Positions 8,544 to 20,898 of a stretch of DNA of 64,000 nt are shown here, piece after piece (position 1 is the first letter of the stretch; each line of letters begins with the position of its first letter). The stretch is from Schleiferilactobacillus shenzhenensis LY-73 (GTDB lineage Bacteria > Bacillota > Bacilli > Lactobacillales > Lactobacillaceae), in the NCBI RefSeq assembly GCF_000469325.1, contig NZ_KI271584.1, forward strand, positions 147,226 through 211,225. The letters are read 5' to 3'. Under the pieces are notes generated by a model that made no database searches, was not told where the DNA came from, and saw nothing but the letters and a program-made list of their open reading frames with translations. The translations under genes and the position numbers were made by a program.

Positions 8544-9683
8544 ATGAAGTTCACAATAAATCGTGATACTTTTATCAAGACACTCAACGATGTTTCACGG
8601 GCCATCGCCACAAAGACGACGATCCCGATTTTGACCGGGCTGAAACTGGATTTGACCGCTGATCAGCTGACCATGACCGGCAGTGACGCTGATATTTCCA
8701 TTGAGGCCAGCATTCCAGTGACCCAAGATACCGCGGCGTTACAGATTGCCGAACCCGGGAGCATCGTGCTGCCTTCCCGTTTCTTCACCGAAATCGTGAA
8801 GCGGCTGCCCGAAAAAGAAATGACCATTACGGTCACCGACACCCAACAGGCGGTCATTACTTCCGGCCAGTCCGAGTTCACCATCAACGGCCAGATCAGT
8901 GACGAATATCCGCTCTTACCAGAAATTGCCGCTGACCATTCTTTGCAGCTGCCCGCCGATGTCTTGCGGGAGGTGATTGCCCAAACGGTCATCGCCGTGT
9001 CCACCCAAGACAGCCGACCGATCCTCACTGGTGTGCACATCGTCATCCACGACGGTGCCCTGCTGGCCGTGGCCACCGATACCCACCGACTGTCCCAGCG
9101 GGTCGTCCGGCTGGACGGTGCCGGCGATGCCGATTACGATATCAATATCCCCGGCCGCAGCCTGACCGAACTGGCCCGCACGATCCCGGACACCGTGGCT
9201 ACGATCGATGTCCGGATCGCTGAGAACCAGGTGCTCTTCCGCTTGGGCGACACCGCCTTCTTCTCCCGGCTGCTTGAGGGTAATTATCCGGATACCCAGC
9301 GGCTGCTGCCGACGGAGCATACCACCGCCCTCACCGTGGCCGCCGATGCCTTCCAAGCGGCCATCGAACGGGCATCGCTGCTTTCTCACGAGAGCCGCAA
9401 CAACGTCGTCCGGCTGGTCCTGACGCCGGAGGCCAATACGGCAGTCCTCTCCAGCACCTCCCCGGATGTGGGGACCGTGCAAGAAGAGATTGCCTTCAAG
9501 ACCCTCACCGGCGATACCCTGGACATCTCCTTCAATCCGGACTACATGAAGGATGCCCTGCGGGTCGTCGGCCCCAGCGACGTGACCATGGCCTTCACTT
9601 CGGCACTGCGGCCTTTCACCATTGAACCGGCCGAAGCCACCAGCCAGTTCATTCAGCTGATCACCCCCATCCGCACCTTCTAA
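8544..9683 (+). CDS. dnaN: DNA polymerase III beta subunit (sliding clamp)
   Basis: This is the ring-shaped clamp that tethers DNA polymerase III and other repair factors to DNA. It has about 379 residues with the three-domain clamp layout. It begins MKFTINRDTF and ends with the conserved PFTIEP...QLITPIRTF tail. GTG 8541 directly precedes ATG 8544. Both lie at a workable distance from GGAAGG, and I prefer ATG because MKFTI is the family norm. A strong terminator follows at 9702, so the clamp gene is separated from the yaaA-recF-gyrBA unit. Confidence 0.98.
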   Translation: MKFTINRDTFIKTLNDVSRAIATKTTIPILTGLKLDLTADQLTMTGSDADISIEASIPVTQDTAALQIAEPGSIVLPSRFFTEIVKRLPEKEMTITVTDTQQAVITSGQSEFTINGQISDEYPLLPEIAADHSLQLPADVLREVIAQTVIAVSTQDSRPILTGVHIVIHDGALLAVATDTHRLSQRVVRLDGAGDADYDINIPGRSLTELARTIPDTVATIDVRIAENQVLFRLGDTAFFSRLLEGNYPDTQRLLPTEHTTALTVAADAFQAAIERASLLSHESRNNVVRLVLTPEANTAVLSSTSPDVGTVQEEIAFKTLTGDTLDISFNPDYMKDALRVVGPSDVTMAFTSALRPFTIEPAEATSQFIQLITPIRTF

Positions 9684-9701
9684 GCCGTTTCTGTATTTAT
9701 C

Positions 9702-9741
9702 AGCGCCGCCGACCAATCGTTTTGGTCAGCGGCGCTTTTTT
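9702..9741 (+). terminator. Terminator after dnaN
   Basis: AGCGCCGC plus GACCAA pairs with TTGGTC plus GCGGCGCT, followed by six T. It separates dnaA-dnaN from the yaaA operon. Confidence 0.9.
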
Positions 9742-9878
9742 CTGTTAAGAAAGGACATTTCCTCCTAGACCCCGCATATTTCGCCCAGATTTTCGTTCTA
9801 AGACGTTTTACGCGTTTTTGACGCTCCACACTATCCTCGATAAAAATGCCGTAAAATACGTCTATACGCCGTTTTTCG

Positions 9879-9907
9879 TTGTTTTACGGTCTTAAAAAAC
9901 GTATAAT
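9879..9907 (+). promoter_or_regulatory. Predicted promoter of yaaA-recF-gyrB-gyrA
   Basis: TTGTTT (9879-9884) is 17 bp from a perfect TATAAT (9902-9907). Three copies of a TTTTACG/CGTAAAA element lie within 100 bp (near 9804, 9849 and 9881); the last overlaps the -35. Confidence 0.7.
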
Positions 9908-9959
9908 AGTAATGTAAACTTTTTTACCAGACAACCGTCAGAAAGCGAGGTGGCCAGCA

Positions 9960-10188
9960 GTGGCCGAACACGTCGTCACATTACAAGCAAACGAAGAATT
10001 CATTACGGTGGGGCAATTACTCAAAGAAGTCGGCGCGATTCAAACCGGCGGCCAGGCCAAGTGGTTCCTGCGGGAACACCCCGTGGTCGTTGACGGGACA
10101 CCGGAAGACCGGCGCGGACGCAAACTCAGCGCCGGTACGACCGTCACGGTGCCCGGCAGCGGCGTTGTGACGGTCACTGCGGCACCCC

Positions 10189-10199
<11 letters not shown>
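9960..10199 (+). CDS. yaaA: S4-domain RNA-binding protein YaaA
   Basis: This 79-residue protein is almost entirely an S4-like RNA-binding fold (ITVGQLLKEVGAIQTGGQAK). The family sits between dnaN and recF throughout Firmicutes and is thought to bind ribosomal or other structured RNA. It starts at GTG 9960, preceded by AGCGAGG. Its end overlaps the recF start by 11 bp, so the two are translationally coupled. It is the first gene after the TATAAT promoter at 9902. Confidence 0.93.
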
Positions 10200-13352
<3,153 letters not shown>

Positions 13353-13375
13353 TTTGAGAGGAGACTGCATTTTTC

Positions 13376-16087
13376 ATGGATGAATCACAAGACCGGCGGA
13401 TCCATACCGTTAACCTGCCGGAGACCATGCGCAAGTCCTTCTTGGACTACGCCATGAGTGTCATCGTGGCCCGGGCCCTGCCCGACGTCCGCGACGGCTT
13501 GAAGCCGGTCCACCGGCGCATTCTGTACGGTATGAATGAGCTGGGCGTGACCCCGGACAAGCCCTATAAGAAATCGGCCCGGATCGTCGGGGACGTCATG
13601 GGGAAGTACCATCCCCACGGCGACTCCGCGATTTACGAGTCCATGGTGCGGATGGCCCAGGACTTCAGCTACCGCTACCCGCTCGTTGACGGCCACGGCA
13701 ACTTCGGTTCCGTCGACGGCGACGGGGCGGCGGCCATGCGGTACACCGAGGCCCGCTTGAGCAAGATCGCGACAGAAATGCTGCGGGACATCAACAAGGA
13801 CACCATCGATTTCCAGGATAACTACGATGGCACCGAACGGGAACCGGTCGTGCTGCCGTCCCGCATTCCGAACCTGCTGATCAACGGGGCAACGGGGATC
13901 GCCGTCGGGATGACGACGAATATCCCGCCGCATAACTTGGGTGAGGTCATTTCTGCCCTGCATATCCTGATGCGGAATCCGGACGCGACCACGGCCGACC
14001 TGATGGAGGCCCTGCCGGGACCGGACTTCCCGACTGGCGGTGTTGTGATGGGCAAGTCCGGCATCCGCCGGGCATACGAGACCGGCCGCGGGAACATCAT
14101 CTTGCGGGCCAAGGTCGAGGTCCAGACTGAAAAGAGCGGCAAGGAACGGATCATCGTCCACGAGATCCCCTACATGGTCAATAAGGCCAAGCTGGTGGAG
14201 CGGATCGCCGAACTGGCCCGGGACCACCGGGTCGACGGCATCACCACGCTGCAAGACGAGTCCGACCGGGAAGGGATGCGGATCACCATCGATATTCGCC
14301 GGGATACCTCGGCGACGGTGGTGCTGAACAACCTGTACAAGCTGACCCCGCTGCAGACCAACTTCTCCTTCAACATGGTGGCTATCGTCGACGGTGCGCC
14401 GAAGGTCTTGACCCTGAAGCAGATCCTGGTTTATTACCTGAAGCACCAGGAAGACGTCATCACCCGCCGGACCCGCTTTGACCTGCGCAAGGCCGAAGCC
14501 CGGGCCCATATCCTGGCCGGCTTGCGGACGGCGTTGGACCACGTCGACGCCATCGTCTCCTTGCTGCGCAGCGCTCCTAACGGCGACGTGGCTAAGGCCC
14601 AGTTGATCGACCAGTTCGACTTGGACGACAAGCAGGCGCAGGCTATCCTGGACATGCGGATGGTCCGTCTGACCGGTCTGGAACGGGACAAGATCGACAG
14701 CGAGTTCAACGACTTGCAGGCCGCGATTGCCGACTACAAGGATATTCTGGCCAAGCCTGAGCGGATCCACGAGATCATCTACCAGGAATTGCTGGATATT
14801 CAGAAACGCTACGGCGACAAGCGCCGCACAGAGCTCTTGGTGGGCGAAGTGCTGAGCATCGAAGATGAAGACTTGATCGAACAAGAGGACGTCGTCTTGA
14901 CCCTCAGTCACAACGGCTACATCAAGCGTCTGCCCGCTTCTGAATTCAAAGTGCAGAATCGCGGCGGCCGCGGGATCCAAGGCATGGGCGTGCACGATGA
15001 CGATTTCATTGAGCACCTCATTTCTTCCTCGACCCATGATGTCCTGCTCTTCTTCACGAACCAGGGCAAAGTCTATCGGGCTAAGGGTTACGAGATTCCG
15101 GAATACAGCCGGATGGCCAAGGGTATTCCCATTATCAACTTGCTGGGCATCGATTCCGGCGAGCAGATCCAGACGGTGATCAACGTGGCCGAGAATGATG
15201 CCGCGGAACACTACCTGTTCTTCATTACCCGGGACGGGACCGTTAAGCGGACCAGCGTACGCGAGTTCGCTAACATCCGCAGCAACGGCTTGAAGGCCAT
15301 CAATCTGCACGACGGCGACGAACTGAACAACGTGCTCTTGACGGATGGCCACCAGAACATCATCATCGGCACCCATGACGGCTACTCCGTCTCCTTCAGC
15401 GAGACGGCGGTGCGCAACATGGGCCGCGCCGCCAGCGGTGTCCGCGGCGTACGGCTGCGGGCTGACGATTACGTGATTGGTTCCGATATTTTGAAGCCGA
15501 ATGCCGAAGTGATGGTCATTTCAGAAAAGGGCTACGGCAAACGGACCCCGACCTCCGAGTACCCGATCAAGGGCCGCGGCGGCAAGGGGATCAAGACTGT
15601 CAATGTGACCAAGAAGAACGGCCCGCTGGCCGGCTTGACCGTCGTGGACGGCAGTGAAGATATGCTGCTGATCACGAATACCGGCGTGCTGATCCGCTTT
15701 GCCGTGACCGATGTTTCCCAGACCGGCCGCGCTGCGATGGGCGTGCGGGTGATTCGTCTGGACGACGATGCCAGCGTGGCCAGTCTCGCGAAGGTCGCAC
15801 CGGAGGAAGATGACGGCGATGACGGCAGTGACGCGACGGCGCCGGATGGCGGCGGCGATACCGCACCGGCCGGACCGGCTGCTGCCGGCAGTGATGCTGG
15901 CGATACGGTCAGCACGGACACGCCGGCGGCGCCAAGTGCTGATGCGGATGCCCCCCAGGAAGGCGCGAACCTGTCGAAGAGTCAATCGAACGCTTTGGAC
16001 GAGTTGCTGAACCGGGCGACTGAGGACCAGGATAAGGCGGAACACGATGATTCGGACGACAGTCATCATGATAATGATCAGGAGTAA
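13376..16087 (+). CDS. gyrA: DNA gyrase subunit A with long acidic C-terminal tail
   Basis: This is the DNA-cleaving half of gyrase. The 903-residue protein has the catalytic Tyr in [12 protein letters not shown] and a quinolone-region [13 protein letters not shown] with the Ser typical of susceptible enzymes. It also has a GyrA box, [10 protein letters not shown], in the beta-pinwheel. After the pinwheel, from about residue 805, a tail of nearly 100 residues is rich in Asp, Ala, Pro and Gly and ends in Asp/His runs. Acidic tails are known on some gyrases to tune DNA wrapping; this one is long. A strong terminator follows. Confidence 0.98.
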   Translation: MDESQDRRIHTVNLPETMRKSFLDYAMSVIVARALPDVRDGLKPVHRRILYGMNELGVTPDKPYKKSARIVGDVMGKYHPHGDSAIYESMVRMAQDFSYRYPLVDGHGNFGSVDGDGAAAMRYTEARLSKIATEMLRDINKDTIDFQDNYDGTEREPVVLPSRIPNLLINGATGIAVGMTTNIPPHNLGEVISALHILMRNPDATTADLMEALPGPDFPTGGVVMGKSGIRRAYETGRGNIILRAKVEVQTEKSGKERIIVHEIPYMVNKAKLVERIAELARDHRVDGITTLQDESDREGMRITIDIRRDTSATVVLNNLYKLTPLQTNFSFNMVAIVDGAPKVLTLKQILVYYLKHQEDVITRRTRFDLRKAEARAHILAGLRTALDHVDAIVSLLRSAPNGDVAKAQLIDQFDLDDKQAQAILDMRMVRLTGLERDKIDSEFNDLQAAIADYKDILAKPERIHEIIYQELLDIQKRYGDKRRTELLVGEVLSIEDEDLIEQEDVVLTLSHNGYIKRLPASEFKVQNRGGRGIQGMGVHDDDFIEHLISSSTHDVLLFFTNQGKVYRAKGYEIPEYSRMAKGIPIINLLGIDSGEQIQTVINVAENDAAEHYLFFITRDGTVKRTSVREFANIRSNGLKAINLHDGDELNNVLLTDGHQNIIIGTHDGYSVSFSETAVRNMGRAASGVRGVRLRADDYVIGSDILKPNAEVMVISEKGYGKRTPTSEYPIKGRGGKGIKTVNVTKKNGPLAGLTVVDGSEDMLLITNTGVLIRFAVTDVSQTGRAAMGVRVIRLDDDASVASLAKVAPEEDDGDDGSDATAPDGGGDTAPAGPAAAGSDAGDTVSTDTPAAPSADADAPQEGANLSKSQSNALDELLNRATEDQDKAEHDDSDDSHHDNDQE

Positions 16088-16100
16088 ATGAGTTTCACGT

Positions 16101-16148
16101 AAAAGGCCCCGAGGCGATTGGGTCAACCAGTCGTCTCGGGGCCTTTTT
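16101..16148 (+). terminator. Terminator after gyrA
   Basis: AAAAGGCCCCGAG pairs with CTCGGGGCCTTTTT. It has a long GC stem and a T tail and ends the gyr operon. Confidence 0.92.
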
Positions 16149-16202
16149 GAATACTCTGAAAGTGTAGTCAACAGTTGCACTACTCACTGAACGGGCGGTA
16201 AA

Positions 16203-16850
16203 TCATCGGCCGCTGGCGCTGTTCCGGAGAAGCGCCGATTTGAAGATGGACGTTGTTGCTGGCAGATGGAATAGATTGGACCCCTCATCAAATCCTGGCG
16301 TGAACGGCTTGCGGGCGGGGATGACAAGATCGTGTTGGCGGAGGTCGGCGATTGTGGGGTACAGCAAGGTCGTCCCATCGTTCAAGATGACCCGTTTCAC
16401 TTTGCGGACATAGCCCTGGGCATCGTGGGTGTAATCAACGTTTTTGACGTGGACCACAGTCACAAAGTGGGTTCTCGTCAAATTGTATTCTGCCAATTCT
16501 TCGCGATAACTATTCACCAATGTGATGCTAATGATGACAGCTAACACCGCCGCAATCGCAATGACGAACCGATTAGCTTGTTTGGTCAGCATCAGGGTAT
16601 GCTCCCTTCTCTGGTTGCTGCGGATCTTTTCCTGGGGATTCAGATGGAGGGTCTGAGGATTAAGCACTTGGTCGATGCTGACGTCATAAACCGCGCACAG
16701 CAGCAAGAGATTCTCGAAGTCCGGATAGCCCTTGCCGTTCTCCCACTTGGAGATCGTTTGCCGGGTCAGTCCGAGTTTGTCAGCGACCGCCTGTTGGGTC
16801 AGGTGGCGGTCGGTGCGCAGCTGGCGCAGCGAATGGCCGAATTCAATCAT
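16203..16850 (-). CDS. XRE-family membrane-anchored regulator
   Basis: The 215-residue protein has an N-terminal Cro/C1-type helix-turn-helix (residues about 5-60, LTQQAVADKLGLTRQTISKW). A basic linker, one membrane helix near residues 95-112 and an extracytoplasmic domain with no motif I recognise follow. ATG 16850 follows GGAGGT by 8 nt. It stands alone on the minus strand and converges on gyrA. A second gene at 38228 has the same HTH-TM-outer-domain layout, so the two may be related envelope-sensing regulators. No target gene is adjacent. Confidence 0.75.
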   Translation of the reverse strand: MIEFGHSLRQLRTDRHLTQQAVADKLGLTRQTISKWENGKGYPDFENLLLLCAVYDVSIDQVLNPQTLHLNPQEKIRSNQRREHTLMLTKQANRFVIAIAAVLAVIISITLVNSYREELAEYNLTRTHFVTVVHVKNVDYTHDAQGYVRKVKRVILNDGTTLLYPTIADLRQHDLVIPARKPFTPGFDEGSNLFHLPATTSIFKSALLRNSASGR

Positions 16851-16956
16851 CACAGGTCACCTCCATGCCTATATTCTAGCAAGAACGGGGGCAGAAAAGG
16901 GCTGACGAAGTGTTGCGCGGGGGGAGCGCAACAGAGCGTTGCGGGATGCGTAGGGA

Positions 16957-18021
16957 TTATTTCCCGGGCAATAATGAACTGGCGGCCCTATCAGATCGTT
17001 TGAGTCGTGCGGCTATCTTTCCGCGTTGTTGTTCTTCTTTTCTCACCTCCGCCGGGTGCGTCATGGCGGTGGAACAGTCGTAGAACAACGTCCTGTCCGC
17101 GCTGGGCTTCACCTGGATGCAGCAGTAGAGCACTGGGAACTGCTGCTGCAGATGGTCCGTGATGCGTTGGCAGATCTGATAAGCCTGTTTGATGTTCATG
17201 TGGTCCGAAACGACCACTTCGGCTTCGACGATGATGTTGTCCCCCGAGTAGCGTCCGTCCACGAACGAAACGCCGCTGACACTGGGGGTCGATGCAATCA
17301 CCTGACTCAGCTCGGCCCGGATGACGGGGGAAAAGCCGTTGGACAGCTTCTCGGCACTGTCACTGAGGATGCGGCTGCCGTTGTAGAGAATGAAAAAGCC
17401 CAACAATACTGCGGCGACGGGATCGATCCAGTGGACGTTCAGCAGGGCGGCGCCAAGAATGGCCAGCATCGTGCCGGCGGAAGTCAGGGCATCGCTGAGA
17501 AAGTCCCGGGCGGAGGCGGCCAACGAACCGCTGTGGGTGCGGCGGCCGACGAAGTGATTCAGTACGCTCAGACAGAGCATTGTCACCCCGGAGACCGCGG
17601 CCATCACGGCGGCTTGGCCCTTGATCGGTGCCGCGTAATGCCCGTTCAGCAGCGCCAGTGTCCCCGTGGCCCCTGTCCAAATGCAGCTGAGCCCGACCAG
17701 AAACATCACCAAACCGGAAAGAAAGACGGCCAAATTCTCATACTGCCAATGGCCCTCCAAGTGGAACGTATCCCGGGGCCGCTTGGAGAACGAGAGACCG
17801 ACAATCAGCGATGCCACCGAGACGATGCCGGTGAAATTGTTTTGGCCGTCGGCAACCAGGGCGGTGGAATGGTCGGCCTGACCGATCATCAGCTCTAACA
17901 CTGAAATGACGCTGTAGACGAGCAAGTTGAGAAACAGCAGGTTGCGGGAACGGCGCACTTTGTTCCTGCTGGCCGCCTCAATTTGGTCAGAAATGCCGAT
18001 ATGATCCGATTGCGTGGTCAT
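16957..18021 (-). CDS. Cation diffusion facilitator family transporter
   Basis: This is a predicted divalent-metal exporter with about six membrane helices and a cytoplasmic C-terminal domain of the CDF type (residues about 215-300). Helix 2 reads ADGQNNFTGI. In most family members the end of this motif holds a metal-binding Asp, which is Gly here. Helix 5 keeps the paired acidic residues in ARDFLSDALTS. Substrate is not predictable. It starts 2 bp after the stop of the frameshifted YhgE/Pip gene, so it is the second gene of that operon. Its last codons overlap a Noc-site-like palindrome. Confidence 0.88.
   Translation of the reverse strand: MTTQSDHIGISDQIEAASRNKVRRSRNLLFLNLLVYSVISVLELMIGQADHSTALVADGQNNFTGIVSVASLIVGLSFSKRPRDTFHLEGHWQYENLAVFLSGLVMFLVGLSCIWTGATGTLALLNGHYAAPIKGQAAVMAAVSGVTMLCLSVLNHFVGRRTHSGSLAASARDFLSDALTSAGTMLAILGAALLNVHWIDPVAAVLLGFFILYNGSRILSDSAEKLSNGFSPVIRAELSQVIASTPSVSGVSFVDGRYSGDNIIVEAEVVVSDHMNIKQAYQICQRITDHLQQQFPVLYCCIQVKPSADRTLFYDCSTAMTHPAEVRKEEQQRGKIAARLKRSDRAASSLLPGK
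16959..16972. promoter_or_regulatory. Noc-binding-site-like palindrome (13/14)
   Basis: ATTTCCCGGGCAAT has one mismatch to ATTTCCCGGGAAAT. It lies across the final Pro-Gly-Lys-stop codons of the CDF gene. Confidence 0.55.
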
Positions 18022-18023
18022 GG

Positions 18024-19903
18024 TCAATCCGCCTCGTCTTCAATCACGGCGAGCACGCTTTGGTGCAGGCCAATTTGGAAGCGGCCGATCATCAGCAGGT
18101 TGAACCCGATGATCAGTCCCGTGATGACCCAGAGATCCAAGGTCAGGGACTGGTGCGTGGAAATGAGGCTGCGCAGGGCATTGATCAAGTAGGTCATCGG
18201 CAGCCAGGTGTTAAGGGAACGGGCGAAAGCATTCACCAGGTAGGTGGGATACAGACCGCCCGCGCCGGCCAGCTGCAAGACTAGGACGATGGATACGAGC
18301 CAGGTCCCAAAGCCGCCCAGCAGCAGGCGCAAACAGAAAATCAGCGAGAGAAACAGCCATGATCCCAGCAGCAGGACCAAGAAGAAAAGCCCCTGGTCAG
18401 CCACGTGCAAATGGGTGGCACTGGTCAAAGACCAGTCGAGCAGGACCGTTTGGAGAACGCCCACCAGGGCTACGACAGACGCTTTGCTTGCCCACCAGGT
18501 CAATGCCCAGCGCGGCTTGCGGTGGGGCAGGAAGCCCTCGTACATCGTCCCCAGGGCAATGCCTCCGACATACAGGCCGATGGCAATGGCGAAGGGCGCC
18601 ATGCCCGTGCCGTTATTGGGGATCTTGGCCACATCACTGGTCACTTCGTGGATCGGTGCCGCCAGGGCATCGGCGTTCCGCGTCGTTGTATGCAGAATCG
18701 AGAGCTTCTGCACCCCGGTCGTTAAGCTGCTGGCCAGCGTTGCACTGCCTTTTAGCAACTGGATCGTGCCCGTCTGCAAGGCCGTCGTTCCGGCCGTGAG
18801 TTGAGTGGTGCCGGCGGTCAGCGTGGGCAAGTTCTGCTGGATCGCTGCCAGACCGGTACCGATGGCGCTGTTGCCGGCGGCCAAGGTACTGACGCCTTGG
18901 GTATAGGTCGTGAGACCAGCGGTCAAGGCAGCGGTGCCGATCAGGAGCTGCCGGCTGCCCCGGGCACTGGCCGTACTGCCGGCGTGAGGGCCTGGAGCCC
19001 GCGAGTCAAGGCCATCGTTTCTGCCGTCAGCCGAGTGGGGTTCGCCGCGCCGCTGGTGAGCTGCTGCTGAATGGCCTGCGCCAGGGTCGCGAGTTGAGCC
19101 GTTCCCTGGGCCAGCTGCGGGGATTTGGCCGCGAGCTGGGTCAATCCGCTCTGGATCTGGCTGAGCCCGCTGGTCAGCTTCGGTGTATTGGCCGTCAGCT
19201 GCGTGAATCCGCTGGCCATGGCGGTATTCCCACTGGCCAATTTGGCATTACCGGCCGTCAGCTGACCGACGCCGCTGCCCATGGCCCGCGTGCCGCTGGC
19301 CAGCTGCGTTTCGCCGGCCAACAGTTTCTCACTGCCCGCTGCGAGCTGAGTCCCGCCGGCGGCTGCTTTCTGCATCCCCGCCTGGGCACTGCCCAGCGCG
19401 CTTAAGACGATGCCGGCATACATCTTGGTCACTTGCGCGGAGACCTTAGCCTTAATGGCAGTGGCCGCCCCGTTGGTCATCTTCGAGACAATGAAGTTTT
19501 GCCCCGAGTTGAAGCGGAAGTACAGATTCATCCGCTGGGGATTTTCACCCATGATGGTGGTGGCCTTTTGAGAAAAGCCCTGCGGCACCGTCAGAATCAT
19601 GTAATAGCGCCCCGCCCGGAGCCTTTTTTCCGCCGTTGCGGCCGACACGTGATGGAAATCCAAGGCATCCGCCTGTAACAAACTGGTGGTCAAATTCTGA
19701 CCGATGGCGATCCGTTTACCGTGATAGGTCACGGGGGTATCGTGATCGACGATAGCGACGGGGATACGGTCCATCTTGCCGTAAGTATCCCACATCGAAG
19801 AGAGATAAATGAAACAGTAGATGGCTGGGATCAGGGCAATGGCCACGAGGACCACCAGCATCATCTTATGGTGCACAAGATAGGACCACTCGCTTTTGAA
19901 CAT
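18024..19903 (-). pseudogene. YhgE/Pip-domain membrane protein, frameshifted
   Basis: Two adjacent frames together make one YhgE/Pip protein of about 625 residues. The first starts at ATG 19903 (MFKSEWSYLVHHK). It has an N-terminal membrane helix and an ectodomain of repeated TxLAxGxxxL units, and ends at a TGA at 18941. The second continues the same repeats (TAGLTTYTQGVSTLAAGN) and supplies five C-terminal membrane helices. In minus-strand order, joining ALTPA to GSTASARG restores a continuous repeat domain, so the shift lies near 18960-18985. It could be a real lesion or a sequencing indel. The family resembles ABC-2 exporters; known members include a phage-infection protein of lactococci. 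A TetR gene diverges from it. Confidence 0.82.
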
Positions 19904-20132
19904 GTGATTACCGCCTTTCAAATTGACACGATGTTCAATTGCGATAGTAGGTGCTTTCGGCGGGCAGAGCAATACGCAAAAAGACGTGATGTGTTCAGTA
20001 AAAGACCCTCTGTGTGGGGGATAACTTCGCCTCTTTCTTTTGGCCAGCCGTTTTTTACCTGAACAAAAAACGCCCAACTGTGCATTGCCAGCGGGCGAAA
20101 AAAAGTGTTGAATAGAGTCAGAAATAGACAGC

Positions 20133-20753
20133 GTGTTAAAGGAGACGGCGATCATCGAAACGAATACTAAAATGCTGGCGACGGAAGTGAAGATTCAAAA
20201 AGCCTTCGTCCAACTGGTGGGGCGCCAGGGGTTCGATAAACTTAGCGTACAGCAGCTCACCCAGGCCGCGGGCATCAGCCGGGGGACTTTCTACCTGCAC
20301 TACGTCGATAAGTACGACCTGCTGACGCATTATGAGGATGAGATCGTCACGCATGTCACAGGGATCTTCCGCCGCTACCCCAAGCCGCAGACGGGCACGG
20401 AGACGGCGGCTGCGGACAATGCGTTCTTTCAGTTGTTCAAGTATCTCTACCGGCAGCGGGCACTGGCGGCGCTGCTGCTGAACGAGCAGGGCACGCAGAC
20501 GGTGGTCAAGGTGAAGCAGCTGATTGGGAATGTCTTGCAAGAAACGGGACCAAGCAAAGCAAAATCCCCCGCGGTCATTCCTAGTGATTTTGCCCAGGAA
20601 ATCGTCAGTCAGGGGATTCTGGATATTGTCATCTATTGGCTCAACCAGCCCACCGTGTTACCGCCGGAACAAGCCTACCAGATCTTTCAGCGGAGCCGCA
20701 GTATGACACCGGAGGAGCTGACGCGGGCGATTGGCCCGCTGCCATCAGCGTGA
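20133..20753 (+). CDS. TetR/AcrR-family transcriptional regulator
   Basis: The 206-residue protein has a TetR helix-turn-helix at the N-terminus (FDKLSVQQLTQAAGISRGTFYLHYVDKYDLL), and the helical remainder fits a ligand and dimer domain. It diverges from the YhgE/CDF operon, the usual arrangement for the regulator of a YhgE exporter. The start is uncertain. GTG 20133 has no ribosome site, ATG 20172 is 28 nt beyond the only good site (AAAGGAGA at 20139), and no start codon sits at the best distance from that site. The 230-bp gap before it carries an A-flanked hairpin, CGCCC/GGGCG, and no clear operator. Confidence 0.85.
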   Translation: MLKETAIIETNTKMLATEVKIQKAFVQLVGRQGFDKLSVQQLTQAAGISRGTFYLHYVDKYDLLTHYEDEIVTHVTGIFRRYPKPQTGTETAAADNAFFQLFKYLYRQRALAALLLNEQGTQTVVKVKQLIGNVLQETGPSKAKSPAVIPSDFAQEIVSQGILDIVIYWLNQPTVLPPEQAYQIFQRSRSMTPEELTRAIGPLPSA

Positions 20754-20772
20754 GTCCTATTTTCGGGAAAAC

Positions 20773-20898
20773 TCAGCGCCGCTTCTTATTCTGCTTTCGT
20801 TTTTTGTTCCGCCGGCGATAGGCCTGGCGAACCATCCGGCTGGTCGGCTTCTGAGCAGTCGGCTCAGGATTTTGTCTGGCTAGCTCTTGTGCAGCCAT
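20773..20898 (-). CDS. Possible small basic protein or tail of the neighbouring pseudogene
   Basis: A 41-residue frame starts at ATG 20898, overlaps the end of the upstream broken gene and ends in an extremely basic run (RRRNKKRKQNKKRR). It may be a real short protein. It may also be the original C-terminus of the broken gene in another frame, because a basic tail after a soluble domain is plausible. I have no family match. Confidence 0.3.
   Translation of the reverse strand: MAAQELARQNPEPTAQKPTSRMVRQAYRRRNKKRKQNKKRR

Noticed and set aside
13385-15376. 663-residue open frame opposite gyrA
   Set aside because: It is a shadow of gyrA caused by high GC at third positions, with no motif or start signal.
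16090-16106. TTTCACGT-containing sequence after gyrA as a parS site
   Set aside because: Only about 12 of 16 positions match and it lies at the edge of a terminator.
19904-20132. Possible TetR operator in the YhgE-TetR gap
   Set aside because: I found only a short A-flanked hairpin and no convincing dyad, so no operator is called.
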